Below, piece after piece: positions 1 to 6,400 of a DNA stretch of 13,373 nucleotides. Made by a program: the position numbers and the translations under genes. The stretch spans positions 1-13,373 of the forward strand of contig BNUY01000085.1 of assembly GCA_025997715.1 (NCBI GenBank). The letters run 5' to 3'. How positions within the stretch are numbered: the stretch's first letter is position 1; the number at the start of each line of letters is the position of its first letter. This DNA comes from Spirochaetia bacterium (lineage in GTDB: Bacteria; Spirochaetota; Spirochaetia; Treponematales; Breznakiellaceae). The notes beneath the pieces were generated by a model. It searched no databases. It was not told the DNA's origin and saw only the letters and a program-made list of their open reading frames with translations.

Positions 1-1355
1 ATACCCTTGCCCTGCTTTGCCAAATCAATGATCAACTGGTAAATTTCGTACTTGGCGCCCACATCAATGCCCCGGGTCGGCTCATCCAGAAGCAGTATCT
101 CGGGGTTGGTCAAAAGCCACCGGCCCAAAATAACCTTTTGTTGGTTTCCCCCGGAAAGGTATTTGATATGGGTACGCTTGCTGGGGGTTTTAACCCGCAT
201 ACTGGTAATCACCTGGTCCGCAGCGTTGTTAACCTTGCTGTTCCGCAGAAGCCCTGCGGTAATATAGGTATCAATGCTGCTGATAATGGCATTGAAGGTG
301 ATACTTCCCTCGGGGAAAATACCCGTCGCCCGCCGTTCTTCCGTGAGCAGCGCAAAACCGTTTTTCATTGAATCACCGGCGCTGCGGTTTTCGATAGCGG
401 CGCCCCGGAGTTTTATTTCACCACCGGCTCTGGTCATGGTGCCGAAGAGGGTGTTTAAAAGTTCGGTGCGCCGTGAACCTACCAGGCCCGCGACCCCGAG
501 GATTTCCCCCCGGTGGAGGGTAAAGCTAACATCCGTACAGGTCGGCATATATTTTCCCGTAATCCCCGTACATTCCAGCAGGGGCTCTCCGGGTACATTG
601 ACCTTGGGGGGAAAGAAATTTTCTATCTCACGGTTAACCATGAGCTTTATTATTGCACCTATCGATAATTCACCGGTGGGTTTCGTGGCAACCCACTTAC
701 CGTCCCGCATCACCGTCACTTCATCGGCAATTTTCTGTATCTCGTCCATGCGGTGGGATATGTAGATTATCCCCACATCCCGCGTAACCAGGGTCTTCAT
801 AATTTTAAAGAGGTGATTCACCTCCTCTTCGGTGAGGGATGAGGTCGGCTCATCAAGGACTAATATTTTTGCGTTGGAAGAAACCGCCTTGGCAATTTCA
901 ACCAACTGCCGTTTTGACACGCTCAGTTTACCGATAATTTCACGGGGATTAATGTCTATCCCCAAATCGGTAAAGATTCTTTTGGTATCCTCGTACATTT
1001 TTTTGTGATCCACCAGGCCGTACTTCATGGGAAGCCGGCCCAGCCACATATTTTCCATTACATTCCGGCGGAGTATCTGGTTCAGTTCCTGGTGTACCAT
1101 GGAAACCCCGTTATCAAGGGCATTCCGGGGGCTGGTAAAATTGACTTCCCTGCCCTCAACCTTGATACAACCCGCATCCTTGTGGTATATGCCGAAGAGG
1201 CACTTCATCAGGGTGCTCTTACCGGCGCCGTTTTCTCCCATCAGCGCATGAACGGTCCCGTACCGCAATTGCAACTGGGCGTGATCCAGGGCTTTTACAC
1301 CGGGGAAACTCTTCTCAATATCAAGCATTTCCAACAGAAACGGTTTGTCCGCCAA
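1..1355 (-). CDS. mglA: MglA-type galactose/glucose ABC importer ATPase, partial (3' end outside window)
   Basis: Cytoplasmic ATPase with two fused nucleotide-binding domains, energising a sugar ABC importer. I translated it directly: 451 codons without a stop, lacking roughly the last 50 residues. Counting from the TTG at 1355, the first Walker A (GENGAGKST) is at 40-48, followed by a degenerate first signature (LSVSKRQLVEIAK), Walker B (LDEPTSSL), a degenerate second Walker A (GLVGSRRTE), a full second signature (LSGGNQQKV) and LLLDEPTRGID near the window edge. From memory it follows E. coli MglA closely, including HALMGENGAGKST and FGIY. The in-frame ATG at 1370 has no ribosome site, while AGGGGG at 1362-1367 sits six bases before the TTG at 1355, so I prefer the TTG start. 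It follows mglB behind a strong hairpin; an mglC permease is expected next, off-window. Confidence 0.93.
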   Translation of the reverse strand, partial: MADKPFLLEMLDIEKSFPGVKALDHAQLQLRYGTVHALMGENGAGKSTLMKCLFGIYHKDAGCIKVEGREVNFTSPRNALDNGVSMVHQELNQILRRNVMENMWLGRLPMKYGLVDHKKMYEDTKRIFTDLGIDINPREIIGKLSVSKRQLVEIAKAVSSNAKILVLDEPTSSLTEEEVNHLFKIMKTLVTRDVGIIYISHRMDEIQKIADEVTVMRDGKWVATKPTGELSIGAIIKLMVNREIENFFPPKVNVPGEPLLECTGITGKYMPTCTDVSFTLHRGEILGVAGLVGSRRTELLNTLFGTMTRAGGEIKLRGAAIENRSAGDSMKNGFALLTEERRATGIFPEGSITFNAIISSIDTYITAGLLRNSKVNNAADQVITSMRVKTPSKRTHIKYLSGGNQQKVILGRWLLTNPEILLLDEPTRGIDVGAKYEIYQLIIDLAKQGKG

Positions 1356-1361
1356 AAGTAA

Positions 1362-1367
1362 CCCCCT
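1362..1367 (-). promoter_or_regulatory. Shine-Dalgarno site deciding the mglA start
   Basis: On the minus strand AGGGGG lies between the in-frame ATG at 1370 and the TTG at 1355, six bases before the TTG. The bases before the ATG at 1370 show no purine-rich ribosome site. This favours the TTG as the real start, which shortens the protein by five residues. Confidence 0.55.
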
Positions 1368-1385
1368 CATACATTCACGAAAGAA

Positions 1386-1412
1386 ATCCGGGTACGGGGA
1401 TCGTACCCGGAT
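1386..1412 (-). terminator. Intercistronic stem-loop between mglB and mglA
   Basis: Perfect inverted repeat with two 11-base arms (1386-1396 and 1402-1412; ATCCGGGTACG against CGTACCCGGAT) around a five-base loop. It lies 15 bases after the mglB stop. On the transcribed strand it is followed by the T-rich but interrupted TTTCTTTCG, not a clean T run, so complete termination is unlikely. In binding-protein ABC operons, hairpins at this position commonly protect the binding-protein message or cause partial termination, giving more binding protein than ATPase. That role is inferred from position and is the likeliest one here. Confidence 0.75.
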
Positions 1413-1427
1413 ATAACACAAATACTA

Positions 1428-2465
1428 CTACTGGGTTATCTTCGCGTAGGGAATACGGGTTGAATAACCGTCAGCCGACAACTGATAGGGGGTACCCTCA
1501 AGCCAGGGTTTTCCTTGGGCGCCGTTGATGGCAATAAGTATGTTGGCTTTTCCCATGGCGTCGCCGTCCTGCTTTACCGTGGCGGTCATGCCGCCGGCTT
1601 TGATCGATTCCAGGGCCGCGTCAACCGCGTCAACGCCGATCAGCACCACCGAGGGATCGCCGGGATTGCCGGTGTTATAACCCACGCTGTTCAGCGCCGC
1701 CAGTGCGCCCAGGGCCATCTGGTCGTTGTTGGCAAACACCACTTCAATTTGGGTCCCGTACTGGGCGATGGTTGCGGTCATCGCGTCCTGGGCCTGGGCC
1801 TGATCCCAGTTACAAACCAGGGTCTGCCCTAACTGCTTGAGTGTAAGGCCGTTCTTCTCGGCGGTTTCGACGCTGTACCGGGAACGGGCAATAGCCTCCG
1901 GATTGTTGGGTTCACCCATGAACATAACGTAGTTGAAGACACCGTCGCCGTTCTTATCAATGGACTTATCCTTGGCATAGAGTTCCGCCAGGATTTCGCC
2001 CTGCATATCGCCGGCTTCCCGGGGAGAGGTACCGACGAATATGGACTTGGTATCGATGATGGTTGAGGGAATGGTTTCCGGGGTGGGCTCCTTGTTGTAG
2101 AACAGGAAGGGCACCTTATTTTCCAGCGCGAGATTCACCAGGGTCATACCGGAGGCAACTTCCGCCAGATTGATGATAACAAAGTCGGGCTTGCTGGCGA
2201 ACATAATGGTTCCCTGGTCGGTCTGGTTTGCCATGGAATCGGCGGCATCCTGGAGGTCCAGGTTAATCTTGAGCCCCTTTTCCGCCCCAATCTCCCGGGC
2301 ATACCTGATCATGGCCTGCCGAACGGTGGAACCGTAGGCGTCATCAAACTTCCATACCAGGACGCCGATATTAAGCTCATTGTCCGCCTTGGCCTCCTTC
2401 TTTTTGCAGCCGGCAAAGGAAAACACCAACGCCGCGAGAACACAGAACACTAAAACCTTTTTCAT
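1428..2465 (-). CDS. mglB: MglB-like galactose/glucose-type sugar-binding lipoprotein
   Basis: Solute-binding component of the second ABC importer, 345 residues. It starts with a lipoprotein signal (MKKVL, a hydrophobic run, then FAGC with the lipid-bearing Cys20 followed by three lysines), so it is probably anchored to the outer face of the inner membrane. The body matches E. coli MglB from memory: a sugar-contact region with Asp41/Asp42, FYNKEP (Asn124), GEP at 184-186, NWDQAQAQD (Trp220), ANNDQMALGA and IGVDA (Asp279). A calcium-binding loop DKNGDGVFN is at 170-178. An ATG lies 12 bases upstream in frame, but GGAGGAG overlaps it and is correctly spaced for the ATG at 2465, so I use 2465. 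Several sugar-contact positions differ from E. coli MglB (see findings), so the ligand may not be galactose or glucose. It is followed by mglA. Confidence 0.92.
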   Translation of the reverse strand: MKKVLVFCVLAALVFSFAGCKKKEAKADNELNIGVLVWKFDDAYGSTVRQAMIRYAREIGAEKGLKINLDLQDAADSMANQTDQGTIMFASKPDFVIINLAEVASGMTLVNLALENKVPFLFYNKEPTPETIPSTIIDTKSIFVGTSPREAGDMQGEILAELYAKDKSIDKNGDGVFNYVMFMGEPNNPEAIARSRYSVETAEKNGLTLKQLGQTLVCNWDQAQAQDAMTATIAQYGTQIEVVFANNDQMALGALAALNSVGYNTGNPGDPSVVLIGVDAVDAALESIKAGGMTATVKQDGDAMGKANILIAINGAQGKPWLEGTPYQLSADGYSTRIPYAKITQ

Positions 2466-2482
2466 AAACTCCTCCATAAAAC

Positions 2483-2488
2483 ATTATA
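2483..2488 (-). promoter_or_regulatory. Possible -10 element upstream of mglB
   Basis: The minus strand reads a perfect TATAAT here within an AT-rich gap between the kinase stop and mglB. No good -35 hexamer is present at 16-18 bases spacing. The predicted transcript start would fall at about 2476, leaving only about 11 bases of leader, which barely includes the GGAGGAG ribosome site. It may allow mglB to be transcribed separately from the catabolic genes, but AT-rich sequence produces this hexamer by chance. Confidence 0.3.
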
Positions 2489-2500
2489 GAACTATATCAA

Positions 2501-2528
2501 ATAAGAGTTATTAACAATAACCCCTTAT
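2501..2528 (-). promoter_or_regulatory. Palindrome / imperfect hairpin between kinase gene and mglB (possible operator)
   Basis: The core 2507-2521 is a perfect inverted repeat with six-base arms (GTTATT / AATAAC) around three bases. Outer arms ATAAG and CTTAT extend it to 28 bases, with a small asymmetric bulge. It begins directly after the kinase stop codon and lies just upstream of the possible -10 of mglB. It could be a repressor operator, a weak hairpin at the end of the catabolic operon, or both. There is no T run after it and the stem is AT-rich, so I consider an operator somewhat likelier than a terminator. Confidence 0.4.
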
Positions 2529-4016
2529 TCACCCCGTGCCAAGCGCAAAAGCGCTCTCTTCCCGTACATGATCATGCAAGCGGCGGTACAAATCGAACTT
2601 CTCGCTATAGAAATCCCGATGCTTGTTGTCCGGTTCTATTGTCTCATTAATAGAAGACATAGTGCAAGCCGCCTCCGCCACCGAGCCGTAAGCCCCCGCC
2701 GCCGCCGCGCAGAGGATAGCGCAGCCCAGTGCGCCCGCTTCCTTTACCTTCAGGGTACTGACGGGTATTTGCAGAATATCCGCCTTGATTTGCAGCCAGG
2801 GACGGCTTTTACTGCCCCCCCCAACCGCGATGAGGTGCTGTACCGCAACCTTCTGCTCCGCCAAAACCGCCATATTGAGCCGCTGATCCAACACCAGCCC
2901 TTCCAGAATTGCCCGGTAGAGGTCAAATTTCGTGGTTCCGTAGTCCATGCCGGTAATGGCAAGCCGTGCGCCGCTGTCCATATAGGGGGTCCCGCTGCCC
3001 ATCAGGTAGGGCTGGACCATGATCTTTGTCGGGGCGGGGGGTACCTGTTGATCAAAAAAGGCGATGGATTCTCCGGGATCGCCTGAAAAGGTATTGGCAA
3101 ACCACTGGACCAGGAGGCCCGAGGTCTGGTTATAGGCCAGGCAGCAGAACTTGCCCTTTTCCCAGAGGGGTTCCGAGGGGATTCCCCTCTGGGCGATAAA
3201 ATCCGCCGGGAGCAGTGCGCCGGTGATGGGGGTTATGCACTCCGAGGTGCCCATGGAGCATACCGCATACCCGTCCCGGAGTCCCGCCCCAATGGCGTTC
3301 ACCGGCTGGTCATGCCCCCCTACAACGACCTTGATCTCCCCCGCGATGCCCAGTTCCCGTGCCAGTTCCTTCCGCAATGTCCCGATCACCGTCCCCATGG
3401 GCGCCGGGTCCGAATAGTGCCGGCGGTCAAGGCCGAACTTTTCTATCAGGGTATCGCTCCACCGGGCCTGGCGGACATCAAAAAACATGGTCCGGCAGGC
3501 CGCGGAATAATCCACCGCCTGTTGGCCGCAGAACATATAGCCGATAAAATCCTGGATCATCAAAATTTTATCTATCTTTTCATAGATATCCGGGCGCTGT
3601 TCCCTAAGGTACAGAACCTTAGAAAGGGTATAGGATGGCGACAGGGGAAGGCCGCAGATTTCGGCGATTTCCCTGGCGCTGGTTTTTTTCTCCGCCTCAA
3701 AGTATTCCTTTTCCCCCCAGCGATCGGTGAAGAGCATGGGATCGCAGATAACTTCCCCCGCCGCGTTAACCGCCACAAAGGCTTCCCCAAAGCTGTCCGC
3801 GCAGAGGGCGTCAAGTTTTCCCCCGGCCTTAGCAGACGCCTCGGCAAAAACTTCCCTGGTTTTATCCCACAGTTCACGGGCTTCAAGCATCCGGGTTCCG
3901 TCAGGGGCAACCCGCATGGTATAGGCCCGGTACGCGCCGGTGATGTGGTTTCCCGTTTCATCAAACACCTGGGCTTTAACCCCGGTGGTCCCCACATCTA
4001 TCCCGCAGAACAGCAT
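2529..4016 (-). CDS. FGGY-family carbohydrate kinase (xylulokinase-like)
   Basis: Predicted cytoplasmic kinase transferring the ATP gamma-phosphate to a sugar, most likely a ketose made by the neighbouring isomerase. At 495 residues it has the normal length for FGGY kinases. The N-terminal half opens with the phosphate-binding GIDVGTTGVK (5-14). The catalytic Asp is probably Asp236 in GGHDQP, followed by a second phosphate motif SMGTSE (254-259). The C-terminal domain has the adenosine-binding stretch AVGGGSKSRPWLQ (397-409) and the helix KEAGALGCAI (425-434). The family phosphorylates ketoses and polyols (xylulose, ribulose, fuculose, rhamnulose, glycerol), and sequence alone does not fix the substrate. 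Its ATG at 4016 shares one base with the stop of the aldolase gene (TAATG), implying translational coupling. It is the last gene of the catabolic block. Confidence 0.92.
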   Translation of the reverse strand: MLFCGIDVGTTGVKAQVFDETGNHITGAYRAYTMRVAPDGTRMLEARELWDKTREVFAEASAKAGGKLDALCADSFGEAFVAVNAAGEVICDPMLFTDRWGEKEYFEAEKKTSAREIAEICGLPLSPSYTLSKVLYLREQRPDIYEKIDKILMIQDFIGYMFCGQQAVDYSAACRTMFFDVRQARWSDTLIEKFGLDRRHYSDPAPMGTVIGTLRKELARELGIAGEIKVVVGGHDQPVNAIGAGLRDGYAVCSMGTSECITPITGALLPADFIAQRGIPSEPLWEKGKFCCLAYNQTSGLLVQWFANTFSGDPGESIAFFDQQVPPAPTKIMVQPYLMGSGTPYMDSGARLAITGMDYGTTKFDLYRAILEGLVLDQRLNMAVLAEQKVAVQHLIAVGGGSKSRPWLQIKADILQIPVSTLKVKEAGALGCAILCAAAAGAYGSVAEAACTMSSINETIEPDNKHRDFYSEKFDLYRRLHDHVREESAFALGTG

Positions 4017-4927
4017 TACTGTTTATCCCCAAAGAGGAGCCGCCGGGTATTGGCGATCAAAAGGACGCCGCTGATAAGTTCCCGCACCCGTTTGTACACC
4101 GCATCCTGGGCGGCATTGATATTCCCTTCCCCCAGGTTGTTCTCATAGGCCTGCCGGATTTCGGTTCCCACATTGATCTTGGCTATCCCCGCTTTTATTC
4201 CCGCCCGGATATAGTCCGGCTGTATTCCGCTGCCCCCGTGGAGTACCAGGGGAAGGCCCACCGCCTTGTACAGCGCCGCAATATGCTCCACATCCAGCCT
4301 GGCCTCGGGCTTCTTCTGATTCCGGGTTGCCTCCGCCACCGCGCCGTGGATACTTCCCACCGCCACGGACAGCCAATCGCAGCGGGATTCCTTCGCAAAC
4401 CGCTTCGCCTCATCAATATTCGTAAAGCCCAGCTTGGTGGTAAAGATTTCCTCGTAGGGTTTCCGGGGGCCGCTTTCATGGCCCATCACCGCGCCGAGTT
4501 CCCCCTCACAGGCAATACCATGCCGGTGAACCAGCTCCGCCACTTCCGCGGTGGCCCCTATATTGCCGGCCAGGTCCAGCCGGGACCCGTCTATCATCAC
4601 CGATTGGTACCCGGCGTCAATGGCCCGGCGTATGATGGGCATATAATCAACCCGCTGCAAATCCTCATCCACCACCGGCACATGATCGAGCCCCAGCAGG
4701 GTATGCCCGGGCTTTTCATATTTCCGGTATTCTTCGGCCACCGCCTCAAGGCTGCTTTTAGCGGAGAATTTTTCCCATTCCACCCGGGCAATGTGGATAA
4801 TCGCCACACTGTTTTCATCCGCCACCGCAGCAGCCACGGGCTCAACCATGGGGAGATAGGGGACATTAAAAGCAGGGATCACCGTCCCCTTTTCCCTTGC
4901 CAGTAATACTGTTTCTTTTGCGGTCAC
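4016..4927 (-). CDS. Class II (zinc) ketose-phosphate aldolase, fructose/tagatose-bisphosphate aldolase family
   Basis: Predicted cytoplasmic zinc aldolase splitting a phosphorylated ketose into dihydroxyacetone phosphate and an aldehyde. At 303 residues it is near the size of tagatose-bisphosphate aldolases (GatY/KbaY). Visible active-site positions are catalytic Asp81 and zinc ligand His82 in LGLDH, Glu143 in EGELG, zinc ligands His194 (VGSIHG) and His230 (VLHGGSG), and the DHAP-binding loop KINVGTE (250-256), which resembles the KbaY loop more than the NIDTD of fructose-bisphosphate aldolases. The start is GTG at 4927 with GAGGGG seven bases upstream; its ribosome site lies within the 12-base gap after the isomerase stop. 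The locus contains only one kinase, so a ketose monophosphate may be the true substrate. The family is clear, the substrate is not. Confidence 0.92.
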   Translation of the reverse strand: MTAKETVLLAREKGTVIPAFNVPYLPMVEPVAAAVADENSVAIIHIARVEWEKFSAKSSLEAVAEEYRKYEKPGHTLLGLDHVPVVDEDLQRVDYMPIIRRAIDAGYQSVMIDGSRLDLAGNIGATAEVAELVHRHGIACEGELGAVMGHESGPRKPYEEIFTTKLGFTNIDEAKRFAKESRCDWLSVAVGSIHGAVAEATRNQKKPEARLDVEHIAALYKAVGLPLVLHGGSGIQPDYIRAGIKAGIAKINVGTEIRQAYENNLGEGNINAAQDAVYKRVRELISGVLLIANTRRLLFGDKQ

Positions 4928-4939
4928 CGGATACCCCTC

Positions 4940-6340
4940 TTAGAAAAATGAATGAATCTCATAGCCAAGGTAATTTGTAAGCGCCTCCCGGACAGCCCAG
5001 GCGTTTGAACCGGCGGTGAGGCTCAGGTGGTGACGGTACCCTTCCCTGCCCACATAGGTAACGATCTCCTGCATACGCGGATGCTGCATCACCACCCCGC
5101 AGCCGAAGAAACCTTCCTCCATTTTTTCGCCCGTAAGGCGGCCCTCACCGAGGAAGGACCATATCTTGCCGTTTTCCGTCTTGGCGCTGGCAAAGGTCAC
5201 CTCAATGTTTCGTTTAATCTGCCCGTGGTTTATACCAACCCCGGATCCGGCGCCAAAGCTTTTCCTGAACATGAGGTGCTCCTCGGTGACCCCCTTGCCT
5301 TCCATCAGGGAAAGGGGAACCGGGCCGCAGTGGAAGAGGATGCTCTTATCATCCTCCATGCCGTAGTTATTGTTGATGTCCAGCAGCATGGGCGCGCTGT
5401 TTCCCGCCAGGGAAAGGGCCTTCATGATAACCGCGTTGGGTACATCCACTTCACAACCCGCCGCGATACCCCGGTCATTTAACTCACCCAGGATAAGGCA
5501 GGGCGCGATACCGTAGGTCATCTCAAGCTCATTCCAGCAGCGGATAGCCACGGCGCCCAGATCATATTCTTCAATATAGTCATCCACCACCGATGCCAGC
5601 CGCGCTATGGTTTCCAGCTTGGCGTCTTCATAGTTAAAGGCGGTCGTTTCCAGAATGCGGTTTTTCTTTGCGGCAATGCGATCCGGTTTTACCTCCTTCA
5701 TAAGCCGGAAGACCTCCGAAAGATCGAAGGTTTCCACATTGACGCCGTGGCGTTGCAGGCCGATCTCATCCACCCGCACGGTCTTGAACGCGGTGGTTCT
5801 GGCGCCGATTGCCCCCAGGTTCAGCCGCTTCATTCCCGTAACAATCCGGCATATCCCCGCAAAGGCCTCAAGGTGTTCCTGGAATTTAGCTTCCCCGGGA
5901 TCAACCGTAAAGGGTTCCATGATGGTGTACTTTATACCGCACTGACGCAGCACATTGCACATGGCGAACTTCCCGCACATGGAATCCCGGCGGTGGGCAA
6001 AATCCATCTTACCCGGCATATCCCGGTAGGCCTGTACCAGTATGGGCACCCCGGCTTCGGATAAAGCCGCCTGTGCGCCGTTTTCATCGCTAAAATTCGG
6101 CATGGAGAGGATGAGCCCCTGGAACTGCCCCCGGTATGCCTCAAGGAAAGCGGCGTACTTCCGCCCCTCCTCCCGGGTCTCAACGGCGCCGTACCGGGTC
6201 AGGCTTTCATCCATAATGATATACCCGTACCCGGCTTTTTTTACCGCCTCCACAAGCTCCCGCCGGGCATCGGCAATGAGTTCCCCGGGGAAAAACCCGC
6301 GGTTTCCAAAATAAAGTGCAAAGGTAATTTTTTCCGGCAT
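4940..6340 (-). CDS. L-fucose/L-arabinose isomerase-like protein (aldose-ketose isomerase)
   Basis: 466-residue cytoplasmic protein of the L-fucose isomerase superfamily, expected to interconvert an aldose and a ketose using a divalent metal. The clearest family segment runs from RCWNELEM (267-274) to CEVDVPNA (296-303), matching the metal-binding Glu and Asp of fucose isomerase (probably Glu271 and Asp299). A third ligand is probably in GYRHHLS (His437 or His438). It is shorter than E. coli FucI (about 590 residues) and closer to other members of about 470 residues, whose substrates vary. Start ATG at 6340 with GGAGAGGA directly upstream. It follows the glycyl radical enzyme after 60 bases and precedes the aldolase by 12. 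Substrate is unknown; calling it fucI would overreach. Confidence 0.85.
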   Translation of the reverse strand: MPEKITFALYFGNRGFFPGELIADARRELVEAVKKAGYGYIIMDESLTRYGAVETREEGRKYAAFLEAYRGQFQGLILSMPNFSDENGAQAALSEAGVPILVQAYRDMPGKMDFAHRRDSMCGKFAMCNVLRQCGIKYTIMEPFTVDPGEAKFQEHLEAFAGICRIVTGMKRLNLGAIGARTTAFKTVRVDEIGLQRHGVNVETFDLSEVFRLMKEVKPDRIAAKKNRILETTAFNYEDAKLETIARLASVVDDYIEEYDLGAVAIRCWNELEMTYGIAPCLILGELNDRGIAAGCEVDVPNAVIMKALSLAGNSAPMLLDINNNYGMEDDKSILFHCGPVPLSLMEGKGVTEEHLMFRKSFGAGSGVGINHGQIKRNIEVTFASAKTENGKIWSFLGEGRLTGEKMEEGFFGCGVVMQHPRMQEIVTYVGREGYRHHLSLTAGSNAWAVREALTNYLGYEIHSFF

Positions 6341-6358
6341 ATCCTCTCCTCTTCTGCA

Positions 6359-6387
6359 ATTCTAGCATGGGTTTTATCGTAACGCAA
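6359..6387 (-). promoter_or_regulatory. Possible internal promoter before the isomerase gene
   Basis: In the 60-base gap, the largest inside the catabolic block, the minus strand reads TTGCGT (6382-6387), exactly 17 bases, then TAGAAT (6359-6364). This is a three-of-six match to the -35 consensus and a five-of-six match to the -10. The predicted start at about 6352 leaves a leader of about 12 bases that only just includes the ribosome site. If real, it would let isomerase, aldolase and kinase be expressed independently of the glycyl radical enzyme. Confidence 0.25.
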
Positions 6388-6400
6388 GGTTTTTTCTTAC

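Noticed and set aside
1..1370. Possible frameshift or pseudogene at the left end, since no complete minus-strand frame closes there
   Set aside because: Direct translation is open from the start to base 1 with all ATPase motifs in frame; it is only cut by the window edge.
1386..1412. Complete rho-independent terminator between mglB and mglA
   Set aside because: The stem is strong but followed by interrupted T residues, and mglA needs to be transcribed from the same operon; partial termination or message protection fits better.
3604..3622. Seven-base inverted repeat (CTAAGGT / ACCTTAG) inside the kinase gene
   Set aside because: It lies in well-conserved coding sequence, far from any gene boundary, with no T run; chance is the simplest explanation.
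3312..4148. Plus-strand open frame of 278 codons overlapping the kinase and aldolase genes
   Set aside because: It is antisense to two genes with complete family motifs and normal lengths; its translation has no recognisable domain and it has no ribosome site I would trust. The same applies to the other long plus-strand frames.
4940..6340. Naming the isomerase, kinase and aldolase as fucI, fucK and fucA
   Set aside because: The isomerase is short and divergent, the kinase substrate is not fixed by sequence, and the aldolase belongs to the fructose/tagatose-bisphosphate family and not to the FucA family.
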